Assembly (NCBI RefSeq): GCF_038397755.1
Contig: NZ_CP151637.1
Coordinates: forward strand, 558,001 to 622,000
DNA: 64,000 bases
Origin: Microbacterium sp. LWH7-1.2
GTDB taxonomy: Bacteria > Actinomycetota > Actinomycetes > Actinomycetales > Microbacteriaceae
Direction of reading: 5' to 3'
In this document: positions 54,105 through 63,639 of the stretch, piece by piece
Layout: each line of letters starts with the position of its first letter
How positions within the stretch are numbered: the stretch's first letter is position 1
Position numbers and translations under genes: made by a program
Notes under the pieces: generated by a model
What the model was told of the DNA's origin: nothing
The model's database searches: none
What the model saw: only the letters and a program-made list of their open reading frames with translations

Positions 54105-54977
54105 ATGGCAGAGAGCTCCTGGTCGCTCGGTCGCGCATTGCGTGGCATGTTCGTCAAGCCCACGATCGACGAGACCACGTGGGACGACCTCGAGACCGCG
54201 CTGCTCACCGCGGACTTCGGCCCCGACATCACCGAGCGCATCGTCGACGAGCTGCGCGAGAAGGTGGAGCGCTACCGCACCACCGACCCGAGGGATCTCC
54301 AGCGGATGCTGAAGGAGACGCTCGAGGAGCACTTCGCGAAGTTCGACACGACGCTGCGCCTCACCGAGCGGCCCGCGGTCGTGCTGGTCGTCGGCGTCAA
54401 CGGCGTCGGCAAGACGACCACGATCGGCAAATTCGCGAAGTTCCTGCAGCGCTACGGCCGCTCGGTCGTGGTCGGCGCGGCCGACACGTTCCGCGCCGCG
54501 GCCGTCGACCAGCTCGCGACGTGGGCCGAGCGCGGCGGTGCGACGATCGTCCGGCCGCAGCAGGAGGGTCAGGATCCGGCATCCGTCGCCTTCCAGACCA
54601 TCGAGTACGCCAAGAACACCGGCACGGAGATCGTCCTCGTCGACACCGCAGGACGCCTGCACACCAAGGGTGGCCTGATGGACGAGCTCACCAAGATCCG
54701 TCGCGTCATCGAGAAGCAGGCGCCGATCAGCGAGGTGCTGCTCGTCCTCGACGCCACGACCGGGCAGAACGGCGTGATGCAGGCCCAGGCCTTCCTGGAG
54801 CACGCGGGCGTCACGGGCCTCGTGCTCACGAAGCTCGACGGTTCCGCCAAGGGCGGATTCGTCCTCGCCGTGCAGGAGCGGACCGGAATCCCGGTCAAGC
54901 TGCTCGGTCAGGGCGAGGGCATCGGAGACCTCACCGGCTTCACACCGCACGTGTTCGCGGCGTCGCTCGTCGACTGA
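54105..54977 (+). CDS. ftsY: Signal recognition particle receptor FtsY
   Basis: A 290-residue SRP GTPase receptor at the membrane. The N domain is followed by the G domain: GVNGVGKTT, the DTAGRLHTKGGLMDEL G3 region, TKLDGSAKGG G4, and GQGEGIGDL. The acidic A domain of E. coli FtsY is absent, as is usual in actinobacteria. Its partner Ffh is encoded 5.6 kb downstream. Confidence 0.94.
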   Translation: MAESSWSLGRALRGMFVKPTIDETTWDDLETALLTADFGPDITERIVDELREKVERYRTTDPRDLQRMLKETLEEHFAKFDTTLRLTERPAVVLVVGVNGVGKTTTIGKFAKFLQRYGRSVVVGAADTFRAAAVDQLATWAERGGATIVRPQQEGQDPASVAFQTIEYAKNTGTEIVLVDTAGRLHTKGGLMDELTKIRRVIEKQAPISEVLLVLDATTGQNGVMQAQAFLEHAGVTGLVLTKLDGSAKGGFVLAVQERTGIPVKLLGQGEGIGDLTGFTPHVFAASLVD

Positions 54978-55058
54978 GTCCGGGGCCCCTTCGAACCGAA
55001 TCCGCGCCATGCCGGGTTCGGGCTATCGCCGACGCGCTCGTTGCGGTTTCATGGGGTC

Positions 55059-55559
55059 ATGGCGATCGAGCACGACTACTTCGGACTCCTCGAATCGGGG
55101 CCTGACGGATCGATCTTCTGGTCGGAGAACGTCGAACTGGGAGACCAGTCCGTCACGGTGGATCTCACGGCACCCGACCAGGACGACGTGTCGGAGGCGG
55201 CCCTCGATGTGGCAGCCGCGCTCATCTCGTCGATCGAAGACATCGATCGCAGCGCCCGCAACGCGATGGTCAACGAGCTGAGCGACCGTACCAGCGAGGT
55301 GACCGAGTACATCCTGCAGCAGCAGGAGGCTCTCGGCGACGCCCTTGAGGACACGCTCGTCGACATCTCGGGCGACGTGCACATCGACGTGATCCGCTCG
55401 CTGCAGCTGATGAGCATGACGATCCTCGCTGACGAGCACGGAGGTTCCGACCCGTTCGCCGTGCTCGAGTACGCGCTCGACCCCGACGCCACCGACGACG
55501 TGCTGCTGGTGAACCTCGACTCCGACGGCGGGGTGCTGTCGGTGACGAGCGCCGACTAG
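55059..55559 (+). CDS. DUF2004 protein
   Basis: A 166-residue acidic cytosolic protein of the DUF2004 type, recognised by its MAIEHDYFGLLE start and the ELGDQSVTVDLTAPDQDDVSEAAL pattern in two parts. No catalytic motif is seen. ATG 55,059 is preferred to a TTG 18 bases upstream. It is convergent with lipA. Function unknown. Confidence 0.75.
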   Translation: MAIEHDYFGLLESGPDGSIFWSENVELGDQSVTVDLTAPDQDDVSEAALDVAAALISSIEDIDRSARNAMVNELSDRTSEVTEYILQQQEALGDALEDTLVDISGDVHIDVIRSLQLMSMTILADEHGGSDPFAVLEYALDPDATDDVLLVNLDSDGGVLSVTSAD

Positions 55560-55570
55560 CGTCCTCGGGT

Positions 55571-56602
55571 TCAGACCGCCTGGGCGAACCCGCGCTCGAC
55601 GTGCACGTCCTCGGCGATATGCGCCAGGTGCGGCGGGATCTCCCGTCCCTTCGAGATCATCGACTGCGCCCACAGGCGCCCGGCGCGGTACGACGAGCGC
55701 ACGAGCGGGCCGGCCAGCACACCGAGGAACCCGATCCGCTCGGCCGCCTCCTTGAACTCGACGAACTCCTGCGGCTTCACCCAGCGTGCCACCGGAAGGT
55801 GACGCGGCGAGGGGCGCAGGTACTGCGTGATGGTGATGATGTCGGTGCCCGCCCCATGCAGGTCCTCGAGCGCCTGCACGACCTCCTCCGGCTCCTCGCC
55901 CATGCCGAGGATGAGGTTCGACTTGGTGATGAGCCCGGCGTCGCGCGCCTGCGTGAGGACGTCGAGCGAGCGTTCGTACCGGAACGCGGGCCGGATGCGC
56001 TTGAAGATGCGCGGCACGGTCTCCACGTTGTGGGCGAAGACCTCGGGGCGGCTGTCGAACACCTCGCCGAGCAGCGCCGCGTCGCCGTTGAAGTCCGTCG
56101 CGAGGATCTCGACACCCGTGTTCGGGTTCGCCGCGTGGATCGCCCGCACCGTCTCGGCGTGCAGCCACGCTCCGCCGTCGGCCAGGTCGTCGCGGGCTAC
56201 TCCCGTGACGGTGGCGTAGCGGAGGTTCATGCGCACGACGCTCTCGGCGACGCGGCGGGGCTCGTCGGTGTCGTAGTCGGCGGGCTTGCCGGTGTCGATC
56301 TGGCAGAAGTCGCAGCGGCGCGTGCATTGCGAGCCGCCGATGAGGAACGTGGCCTCGCGGTCCTCCCAGCACTCGTAGATGTTGGGGCAGCCGGCCTCCT
56401 GGCAGACGGTGTGAAGCTCCTCGGTCTTCACGAGCGAATGCAGTGCCTGGTACTCGGGCCCCATCTTGGCCCGCGTCTTGATCCACTCGGGCTTGCGCTC
56501 GATCGGGGTCTGTGCGTTGCGGACCTCCAGACGCAGGAGCTTCCGGCCGTCGGGAGCGGAGGACGGCGCGGATGCTGAAGCCGGCGTGCCACAGGTGCTC
56601 AT
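55571..56602 (-). CDS. lipA: Lipoyl synthase
   Basis: A 343-residue radical-SAM enzyme that inserts two sulfurs into octanoyl groups on lipoyl domains. Both clusters are intact: the auxiliary [12 protein letters not shown] motif and the radical-[11 protein letters not shown] motif. A late conserved serine lies in [11 protein letters not shown] 56,602 overlaps the lipB stop (ATGA), so lipB and lipA are coupled. Confidence 0.94.
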   Translation of the reverse strand: MSTCGTPASASAPSSAPDGRKLLRLEVRNAQTPIERKPEWIKTRAKMGPEYQALHSLVKTEELHTVCQEAGCPNIYECWEDREATFLIGGSQCTRRCDFCQIDTGKPADYDTDEPRRVAESVVRMNLRYATVTGVARDDLADGGAWLHAETVRAIHAANPNTGVEILATDFNGDAALLGEVFDSRPEVFAHNVETVPRIFKRIRPAFRYERSLDVLTQARDAGLITKSNLILGMGEEPEEVVQALEDLHGAGTDIITITQYLRPSPRHLPVARWVKPQEFVEFKEAAERIGFLGVLAGPLVRSSYRAGRLWAQSMISKGREIPPHLAHIAEDVHVERGFAQAV

Positions 56603-57237
56603 GCCGGCACCCCCGCGAAGTCGTCGGCGAAGACCCGCGAGACGGTGTCGATCACGTCGCTGGGCGAGATGTCGGCGCCGGCGATCTCGCTCACGGTCGT
56701 GACGCCGGCATCCGTGATCCCGCATGGGATGATCCCTCGGAAGCCCGCCAGCGTGTTGTCGCAGTTCAGCGCGAAGCCGTGCATCGTGACGCCGCGCTGC
56801 ACGCGCACGCCGATGGCCGCGACCTTGTCCTCGCCGAGCGGTCGGCGAACCCACACGCCGCTGCGCCCCTCGACGCGGTAGCCGTCGATGTCGAACTCGC
56901 GCAATGCGTCGATCAGGAGCTGCTCGAGGCGGCGCACGTGCGCGACCACGTCCACCGGCTCGGCGAGGCGGACGATCGGGTACCCGACCAGCTGGCCGGG
57001 TCCGTGCCAGGTGATCTTGCCGCCGCGGTCGACGTCGACCACGGGCGTGCCGTCGGTGGGCCGCTCATGACGCGCGGTCCGCGCCCCCGCCGTGTACACG
57101 GGCTCGTGTTCGAGCAGCAGGAGCGTGTCGGGACGGGTCCCCGCGACCACATCGGCGTGGATGCTGCGCTGCAGCGCCCATCCGTCGAGGTACGGCACAT
57201 AGTCGGGGGAGAGGCCGACGGTCCGGATGTCGAGCAT
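56599..57237 (-). CDS. lipB: Octanoyl-[acyl-carrier-protein]:protein N-octanoyltransferase
   Basis: A 212-residue transferase that starts lipoate synthesis. The catalytic lysine lies in [11 protein letters not shown] and the catalytic cysteine in IIPCGI. ATG 57,237 has an AAGGAG site; the longer frame upstream is not protein-like. It is the first gene of the lipB-lipA pair. Confidence 0.93.
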   Translation of the reverse strand: MLDIRTVGLSPDYVPYLDGWALQRSIHADVVAGTRPDTLLLLEHEPVYTAGARTARHERPTDGTPVVDVDRGGKITWHGPGQLVGYPIVRLAEPVDVVAHVRRLEQLLIDALREFDIDGYRVEGRSGVWVRRPLGEDKVAAIGVRVQRGVTMHGFALNCDNTLAGFRGIIPCGITDAGVTTVSEIAGADISPSDVIDTVSRVFADDFAGVPA

Positions 57238-57354
57238 CGTGCTCCTTCGCTCGTTCGCTTGTGGCGATTGATGGATCGCGTCCAACAATACATCCGCAGC
57301 GGGTGATGGCGTCGTGCCTGCGGCATGGCCGGGACGCCTGCCGAAGGCGGCCAA

Positions 57355-57366
57355 TAAGGTGGGCTC
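57355..57366 (+). promoter_or_regulatory. Leaderless promoter of the TetR-VOC gene
   Basis: TAAGGT (57,355-57,360), six bases, ATG 57,367. Confidence 0.5.
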
Positions 57367-58362
57367 ATGTCCACCGAGCCGCGCGCGGGGCGCCCGAGGG
57401 CGTCGTCGCGCGAGACGATCGCCGAGGCCGCCTGCGAGCTCTTCCTCGAGCAGGGGTACGAGCAGACGTCGATCGTCGACATCGCCCGTCGTGCCGGAGT
57501 CAGCCGATCGAGCTTCTTCAACTATTTCTCGTCGAAATCCGATGTGCTCTGGGCGGGACTCGACGAGAGGCTCGCGGCCCTCGAGCACCGGCTCGAAGAA
57601 GCGGAGGGAAGGGATGCCGCCGCCGCCGTGCGCGCCGCGACGCTGGCGATCGCCGATTCCTTCGCCCCCGACAGCCTCGCGCTGGGCATCGTCAACGCGA
57701 CCGCGATGGGTCTCGAGGCGGAGTACGAGCGCGATGCCGCGCTGCGGCGTGCGCGGGTGGCGCGCGCGGTCGCCGGCCGCCTCCTGGCCGCCGGCGCCGA
57801 CCGTGTGCGTGCGGAGGTCGCGGGTGCGGCGTGGGGCGGCGCTGTCCTCGCCGCCATCGAGGCGTGGGCCCACGACGGGGCCGGGCGCACTTCGCTGGCG
57901 CGCTTCCTGTCGCTCGCCGCTGATGCGGCAGCGCCGGTGTCGTCCGCGCCCCCGATGGGAGAAGTCGCCCAGCTTCGGGTCGTGGTGCAGGCCGCCGCCT
58001 TCGAGCAGACCCTCGCGTTCTATCGCGACGTCGTCGGCATGCCTCAGGCGGAGGCGTACGAGGCGGATGGCGGTGCCCGCGTCGCGATCCTCGCAGCCGG
58101 TCGCGCGACCCTCGAGATCGCCAATCCCGCGCAGGTCGAGTTCATCGACCGCGTCGAGACCGACGGCGATTCCCCGAGCGACCGGATCCGCCTGGCGCTC
58201 GAGGTGGCCGATACGGCGAGTGCCTCAGCACGGCTGGCGGACGCGGGCGCCGAGGTCGAGGCATCCGCTCGCGAAACCCCCTGGCGTTCGATCAACGCGC
58301 GCCTCCGCGGTCCCGCCGGGCTGCAGCTGACGCTCTTCCAGGAGCTCGGCCCCGAGGACTGA
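57367..58362 (+). CDS. TetR-family regulator fused to a VOC (glyoxalase-fold) domain
   Basis: A 331-residue fusion. Residues about 15-60 are a TetR helix-turn-helix ([31 protein letters not shown]), followed by a helical TetR ligand domain to about 190. Residues about 200-328 are a VOC domain ([21 protein letters not shown] ... [14 protein letters not shown]), the fold of glyoxalases and bleomycin-binding proteins. A fused small-molecule-binding domain suggests a one-protein sensor. Start ATG 57,367. It is divergent from lipB. No target gene is evident. Confidence 0.85.
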   Translation: MSTEPRAGRPRASSRETIAEAACELFLEQGYEQTSIVDIARRAGVSRSSFFNYFSSKSDVLWAGLDERLAALEHRLEEAEGRDAAAAVRAATLAIADSFAPDSLALGIVNATAMGLEAEYERDAALRRARVARAVAGRLLAAGADRVRAEVAGAAWGGAVLAAIEAWAHDGAGRTSLARFLSLAADAAAPVSSAPPMGEVAQLRVVVQAAAFEQTLAFYRDVVGMPQAEAYEADGGARVAILAAGRATLEIANPAQVEFIDRVETDGDSPSDRIRLALEVADTASASARLADAGAEVEASARETPWRSINARLRGPAGLQLTLFQELGPED

Positions 58363-58461
58363 CCTCCGGCACGCTCGACGCAGCTCCGCCGGACGCCTCT
58401 GGCAGCCGCCTCCGAGACGGTGCACGATGGTGCCCAGCGCACATCGTCGTGGGAGGTCACC

Positions 58462-60531
58462 GTGGAATCGGCATCCGCACTCTCCTTGCACTGCTCCGTC
58501 GCCCTCATCGGGGCGACGGGATCGGGGAAGACGATGCTGGCGGAGGCGCTGCTCCACCGCGCGGGGGCCATCTCCCGGCGGGGGTCGATCGAGCAGGGGA
58601 CGACCGTGTGCGATCACGAACCCGAGGAGATCGCGCGCCACACCACGCTCGGACTGTCGCCGGCGTGGCTGTCATGGCGCGCCGGCGACGCCGACTGCGG
58701 CATCACCCTCATGGACACACCGGGGCACCCGGATTTCGTGGGCGCCGTCGACGCGGCGCTCGCGGTGGCCGATGTGGCGGTGCTCGTGGTCAGCGCCATC
58801 GACGGCGTCACGGCGGGCGCCCGCGCCGCCTGGTCCGCGGCGGAAGCCGCCGGCGTCGCGCGCGTCGTCGTCGTGACACAGGAGGACCGGGCGCGTGCGT
58901 CGTTCCGCGCCGTGCTCGATCAGCTCCGCGAAGAGTTCGGCGACCGCATCTGGGCGCTCGAACTACCGGTGGGGGAGGCGCAGTCCTTCCACGGCGTCGC
59001 CGACGTGCTGAGCGAACAGGCCGTGCTCTACGACGCCGATGGCGGCCACCACGAAGAGCCCGTGCCGGCCGACCTCGCAGAGGAGGAGCACCGCCTGCAC
59101 CAGGCGGTCACCGAGGAGATCGTGTCGCGCGACGACGAGCAGCTCGAGGCGTACCTCGAGGGGCGCGAACCGCCGCCGGCCGAACTCGGGCGCACCCTCG
59201 CGCGCACGGTGGCCGCAGGCGAGGGCGTGCCGGTCGTGGTGTGCTCCGCGACCACGGGCGCAGGCGTCGACCGCGTTCTGGATCTCGTGTGCGAGCTCGC
59301 ACCGGCTGTGGCGGACCACGACAGTCGCATCGTGCTCGGCGTGGATGCCGACGGTGGGGGTGGCAGCGAGCACGACGTCGCTCCCGATCCCGCGGGCGAC
59401 AAGCTGGTGCACGTGTTCCGCACCGTGGCCGACCCGTTCGTGGGCCAGATCGCGATGCTGAAGGTGCTGTCCGGGGTTCTGCGTCCAGGCGATCGCCTGC
59501 GCAACGCGACGACCGGCGTCGAGGAGCGGATGCCCGGGCTGTTCCGGCTGCGGGGCGCCGACCACCTGCCGGTCGACGCGCTGCGCGCCGGCGAGATCGG
59601 CGCCGTCGCCAAGCTCGCCGGCACGCCGTCGGGCTCGCTGCTGTGGAGTCGGACGCAGACGAACGCCCGTCCTGCGCGACTGCCTTCTCGGCCACCCGTC
59701 TTCGCGATGAGCCTGCAGCCGGTGTCGCAGTCGGACGACACCAAGCTCACGACGGCGCTCGGCCGCCTCGTCGCGGAGGACCCGACGCTCGTCGTGGATC
59801 GCGCGGGGCCCGACACGATCCTGCGCGGTCTCGGCGACACGCACGTGGCGGTCGCCGTCGAACGGCTCGCTCGCGTGCTCGGCGTGCATGTCACGACCGG
59901 CCCGGCGCCCGTCGCCTACCGCGAGACGATCGCCCACGGGGCGGCGGCCGAAGGGAAGCTCAAGAAGCAGTCGGGCGGACACGGGCAGTTCGCGGTGGTC
60001 ATGCTGAGGGTCGCCCCGCTTCCTCCAGGTGGGGGCTTCGAGTTCGTCGACTCCGTCGTCGGCGGCGCCGTACCGCGCTCGTACATCCCGGCCGTCGAGA
60101 AGGGCGTGCGCGACGCCCTCGCTGCCGGAGGCACCCTCGGGCATCCTGTCGTCGACGTACGTGTGGAGCTCTTCGACGGCAAGTCGCACTCGGTCGACTC
60201 GTCGGAGATGGCCTTCCGCACGGCCGCGGCGATGGGGGTCAAGACCGCGCTCGCACAAGCCGGCGCGGTGCTGCTCGAACCGGTGTCCACCGTCGTCGTC
60301 ACCGTGCCGGCCGCAGGTCAGGGGCAGGTGCTGACGGACCTGTCGGGACGGCGCGGCCGGGTGGTCGGGACGGAAACGGACGCGGATGGACGCACCCGCG
60401 TCATCGCCACCGTCCCTGATGCGGAGCTCGCGCGCTACGTACTCGACCTGCGCGCACTCACGGGCGGTCAGGCGGAGCTGACGCTCACGCCCTACGGCTA
60501 CGAGCGCGCGCCGGAGGGTGCCCATGCGTGA
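58462..60531 (+). CDS. Elongation factor G-like protein (EF-G2 type)
   Basis: A 689-residue paralogue of EF-G, like actinobacterial FusA2/EF-G2. The G domain has a P-loop (GATGSGKT) and DTPGHPDF, but the G4 motif NKxD is replaced by TQED, so guanine recognition is probably altered. EF-G domains II-V follow (GHGQFAVV, VPRSYIPAVEKGV). GTG 58,462 has GGAGGT five bases upstream; the frame from 58,420 is not needed. Family knowledge: the mycobacterial counterpart binds GTP poorly and is dispensable. Confidence 0.88.
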   Translation: MESASALSLHCSVALIGATGSGKTMLAEALLHRAGAISRRGSIEQGTTVCDHEPEEIARHTTLGLSPAWLSWRAGDADCGITLMDTPGHPDFVGAVDAALAVADVAVLVVSAIDGVTAGARAAWSAAEAAGVARVVVVTQEDRARASFRAVLDQLREEFGDRIWALELPVGEAQSFHGVADVLSEQAVLYDADGGHHEEPVPADLAEEEHRLHQAVTEEIVSRDDEQLEAYLEGREPPPAELGRTLARTVAAGEGVPVVVCSATTGAGVDRVLDLVCELAPAVADHDSRIVLGVDADGGGGSEHDVAPDPAGDKLVHVFRTVADPFVGQIAMLKVLSGVLRPGDRLRNATTGVEERMPGLFRLRGADHLPVDALRAGEIGAVAKLAGTPSGSLLWSRTQTNARPARLPSRPPVFAMSLQPVSQSDDTKLTTALGRLVAEDPTLVVDRAGPDTILRGLGDTHVAVAVERLARVLGVHVTTGPAPVAYRETIAHGAAAEGKLKKQSGGHGQFAVVMLRVAPLPPGGGFEFVDSVVGGAVPRSYIPAVEKGVRDALAAGGTLGHPVVDVRVELFDGKSHSVDSSEMAFRTAAAMGVKTALAQAGAVLLEPVSTVVVTVPAAGQGQVLTDLSGRRGRVVGTETDADGRTRVIATVPDAELARYVLDLRALTGGQAELTLTPYGYERAPEGAHA

Positions 60532-60574
60532 AGTCGCGGCGAGAGCGCACGGCGAAGCACGCGGTGCGCTCCCG

Positions 60575-60589
60575 TAGAATCGGGGGATC
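60575..60589 (+). promoter_or_regulatory. Promoter of ffh, nearly leaderless
   Basis: TAGAAT (60,575-60,580) lies nine bases before ATG 60,590. The mRNA leader can be only 0-3 bases long. Confidence 0.5.
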
Positions 60590-62152
60590 ATGGCGACTTT
60601 CGGCACCCTCTCCGACCGGCTCACCGAGACCTTCCGCAACCTCCGCACCAAAGGCAAGCTCACGCCCGCGGACGTCGACGGCACGGTCCGCGAGATCCGG
60701 CGAGCCCTGCTCGACGCCGACGTGGCGCTGCCCGTCGTCAAGGAGTTCACCGGCAAGGTGCGCGAGCGGGCCCTCGGCGACGAGGTCAACAAGGCGCTGA
60801 ACCCGGCGCAGCAGGTGGTGCAGATCGTCAACGAGGAGCTCATCGCGATCCTCGGCGGCGAGCAGCGCCGGCTGCAGTTCGCGAAGAACCCGCCGACGGT
60901 GATCATGCTCGCCGGCCTTCAGGGATCCGGTAAGACGACGTTCGCCGGCAAGCTCGCCAAGATGCTCGAGAAGGACGGCCACACGCCGCTCCTCATCGCC
61001 GCCGACCTCCAGCGCCCCAACGCCGTCAACCAGCTTCAGGTCGTCGCCGAGCGGGCCGGCGCCGCGATCTACGCGCCCGAGCCGGGCAACGGCGTCGGCG
61101 ACCCGGTCAAGGTCGCGAGGGACGGTGTCGAGGTCGCCCGCCGCCAGCAGCACGACATCGTCATCATCGACACCGCCGGCCGTCTCGGTGTCGACGCCGA
61201 GCTCATGAAGCAGGCTGCCGACATCCGCAGGGCGACCGATCCCGACGAGGTGCTGTTCGTCATCGACGCGATGATCGGACAGGATGCCGTCAACACGGCG
61301 AAGGCCTTCCAGGACGGCGTCGACTTCACCGGCGTCGTGCTCTCCAAGCTCGACGGCGACGCGCGCGGTGGTGCCGCACTGTCGGTCGCCTCGGTCACCG
61401 GGCGCCCGATCATCTTCGCGTCGACCGGTGAGGGGCTCGACGACCTCGAAGCCTTCCACCCCGACCGCATGGCCTCGCGCATCCTCGACTTGGGCGACAT
61501 CCTCACGCTCATCGAGCAGGCGCAGCAGGCGTTCGACGAAGAAGAGGCGCTCAAGGTCGCCGAGAAGCTCGCGACCGAGACCTTCACGCTCGAGGACTTC
61601 CTCGCGCAGATGCAGCAGATGCGCAAGATGGGCTCGATGAAGAAGATGCTCGGGATGCTCCCGGGCATGGGGTCCATGAAGGATCAGCTCGAGAACTTCG
61701 ACGAGCGCGAGATCGACCGCACCGAGGCGATCATCCGCTCGATGACCCCCGCCGAGCGCCGCAACACCAAGCTCCTCAACGGCTCCCGCCGCCTGCGCAT
61801 CGCGCGCGGCTCGGGCATGACCGTGACCGACGTCAACCAGCTCGTGCAGCGGTTCGACCAGGCCGCGAAGATGATGAAGACCGTCGCCCGCGGCGGCGTG
61901 CCGAACATCCCCGGTATGGGTCCGGTCCCGGGTGCCGGGCGTCCGGGCTCGTCGTCCAAGCGCGGCAAGCAGCAGAAGGCCAAGGGCTCGCGCTCGGGAA
62001 ACCCGGCCAAGCGCGCCGCTGAGAACGCCGGCATCGCAGCTCAGGCCGCGGAGGCGCCCACGGGTTCCGGCTTCGGCCTCGGCGGCGGCGCGAAGGGTGC
62101 GCCCACCGAGGCCGACCTGGCCGAGCTGCAGAAGATGCTCGGCCGCGGCTGA
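60590..62152 (+). CDS. ffh: Signal recognition particle protein Ffh
   Basis: A 520-residue SRP54 GTPase that binds signal peptides and 4.5S RNA. N and G domains have GLQGSGKTT, DTAGRLGVD and TKLDGDARGG-type motifs (here SKLDGDARGG). The C-terminal M domain is methionine-rich (MQQMRKMGSMKKMLGMLPGM), with the RNA-binding SGM loop, and a Lys/Ala/Gly-rich tail follows. Confidence 0.95.
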   Translation: MATFGTLSDRLTETFRNLRTKGKLTPADVDGTVREIRRALLDADVALPVVKEFTGKVRERALGDEVNKALNPAQQVVQIVNEELIAILGGEQRRLQFAKNPPTVIMLAGLQGSGKTTFAGKLAKMLEKDGHTPLLIAADLQRPNAVNQLQVVAERAGAAIYAPEPGNGVGDPVKVARDGVEVARRQQHDIVIIDTAGRLGVDAELMKQAADIRRATDPDEVLFVIDAMIGQDAVNTAKAFQDGVDFTGVVLSKLDGDARGGAALSVASVTGRPIIFASTGEGLDDLEAFHPDRMASRILDLGDILTLIEQAQQAFDEEEALKVAEKLATETFTLEDFLAQMQQMRKMGSMKKMLGMLPGMGSMKDQLENFDEREIDRTEAIIRSMTPAERRNTKLLNGSRRLRIARGSGMTVTDVNQLVQRFDQAAKMMKTVARGGVPNIPGMGPVPGAGRPGSSSKRGKQQKAKGSRSGNPAKRAAENAGIAAQAAEAPTGSGFGLGGGAKGAPTEADLAELQKMLGRG

Positions 62153-62164
62153 CGTCGGTTGAAT

Positions 62165-62189
62165 CGGATGCTGTGGGCCGCAGCATCCG
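62165..62189. terminator. Hairpin between convergent ffh and carboxylate-amine ligase
   Basis: CGGATGCTG pairs with CAGCATCCG around a 7-base loop, between two convergent genes. It again contains the GGATGC/GCATCC word. Confidence 0.5.
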
Positions 62190-62212
62190 TCGTCGTCGTC
62201 GGCGGCGCGCGG

Positions 62213-63376
62213 TCAGTGACCGAGTGCGGCGAGGTGCTCGCGGAGCGTCGGACCCGAGCGGAACTCGCCGACCAGGTGACGGACGACCTCACGGAGGTCG
62301 CCGTTGGATGCGTCGGCGATCGCGAGCTGCCGCGAGTAGCTCGCACCGTCGGTGAGGATCGTCTGGATCCCGGCGAGTTCCCGGGCGCAGTCGAGCTCCA
62401 CGGCGATGTCGCCGACCTGTTCCAAGGTCTCGCGCAGGTGCTCGACGACGGGGCGCTGCGTGCCGAGATGGTCCACGATCACGCGCGCATCGAGGCCGTA
62501 ACGGGCCGCGCGCCACTTGTTCTCACGCATGAACCAGGGCTGGATCGTCTCGAGGGGGAGCCCCTCGTCGAGGCGCCGTGAGAAGTGCTCAACGAGCACC
62601 TGGACCAGCGCGGCGATCGCGGCCAGTTCGGGCAGGGTCGACATGCCGTCGCACGCCCGCACCTCGATGGTGCCCCAGCGCGGTGCCGGGCGGATGTCCC
62701 ACCGCACCTCGGTGGCGTCCTCCATCACCCCGGTCTTCACCATGTCGTGGAGGTACCCCTCGAACTCGGGCCAGTCGTGGAGCGGCCACGGAAGACCGGC
62801 GGTCGGCAGCTGCTGGAAGACGAGGGCACGGTTGGACGCGTACCCGGTGCGCTCGCCTGCCCAGAACGGGCTCGACGCCGACAGCGCCTGCAGGTGAGGC
62901 AGGTAGACCGCGAGGGCGTTGATGATGGGGAACACCTTGGCGACGTCCTCGACGCCCACGTGCACGTGGATGCCCCAGATCATCATGTTGCGCCCCCACC
63001 ACTGCGTGCGCTGGATCAGCTTGTGGTAGCGGGTTTTGTCGGTGACGCTCTGGTCGTACCACTGGGCGAATGGGTGGCTGCCGGCGCACAGCAGGTCGAT
63101 CCCGTGCGGATCGGTGTACGTGCGCACCTCGGCGATGGCGTCGGCGATGTCGTCGACGGCGGCAGCGACGGTGCCGCCGATGCCGCTGGTCACCTCGACC
63201 GTGTTCGTCAGCAGCTCGCCGGTGACGGTGTAGCGCTCGAGCGACGAGCGGTCCTCGAGCGCGGCGAGCAGCTCGGGACCGCGGGGGATGAGGTCCCCGG
63301 TGGCGGTGTCGGCGAGCATCAGCTCCCACTCGAGCCCGACCGAGGACCGGGCGGATGTCGCGAAGGGCACCGTCAT
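62213..63376 (-). CDS. Carboxylate-amine ligase, YbdK/GCS2 family
   Basis: A 387-residue protein of the glutamate-cysteine ligase 2 family. Motifs seen: VGLEWELML at the N-terminus, GIHVHVGV, and the NKWRAARYGLDA segment near the C-terminus. Family knowledge: YbdK has weak glutamate-cysteine ligase activity; actinobacteria use mycothiol rather than glutathione, so the real substrate is unclear. ATG 63,376 lies six bases behind CAGACT, a possible weaker leaderless promoter. Confidence 0.88.
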   Translation of the reverse strand: MTVPFATSARSSVGLEWELMLADTATGDLIPRGPELLAALEDRSSLERYTVTGELLTNTVEVTSGIGGTVAAAVDDIADAIAEVRTYTDPHGIDLLCAGSHPFAQWYDQSVTDKTRYHKLIQRTQWWGRNMMIWGIHVHVGVEDVAKVFPIINALAVYLPHLQALSASSPFWAGERTGYASNRALVFQQLPTAGLPWPLHDWPEFEGYLHDMVKTGVMEDATEVRWDIRPAPRWGTIEVRACDGMSTLPELAAIAALVQVLVEHFSRRLDEGLPLETIQPWFMRENKWRAARYGLDARVIVDHLGTQRPVVEHLRETLEQVGDIAVELDCARELAGIQTILTDGASYSRQLAIADASNGDLREVVRHLVGEFRSGPTLREHLAALGH

Positions 63377-63434
63377 GGGCACAGTCTGACACGGCGCCCC
63401 GCCCGGCCCCTCGGGTGACGGCATGCGAAGACAT

Positions 63435-63504
63435 CTGGTGGGCGGGGTGTTCGCGGGAGCTCCTGCGTTCTGGTGGGCGGGGTGTTCGCGGGAGCTCCTG
63501 CGTT
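63435..63504 (+). repeat. Perfect 35-bp tandem duplication upstream of rpsP
   Basis: A 35-base unit that begins CTGGTGGGCGGGGTG and contains the palindrome GGAGCTCC occurs twice without a gap; a third start (CTGG) follows. It ends just before an AGAATAGAGG stretch that may hold the rpsP -10 box, about 135 bases before the start codon. Confidence 0.85.
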
Positions 63505-63639
63505 CTGGCAGAATAGAGGGCTGGATCACCCGCTCGACCCTCTATCCAGCGCGGAGATCCTCCTTCAGAGCTTCCGCCGGGTGTGCACCCCACGCTCCAG
63601 GCGACCGGTTCAATCACTTTCCACACATTCAGGAGAATC

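Noticed and set aside
63435..63508. CRISPR array
   Set aside because: There are only two copies, directly adjacent without spacers, and no cas genes.
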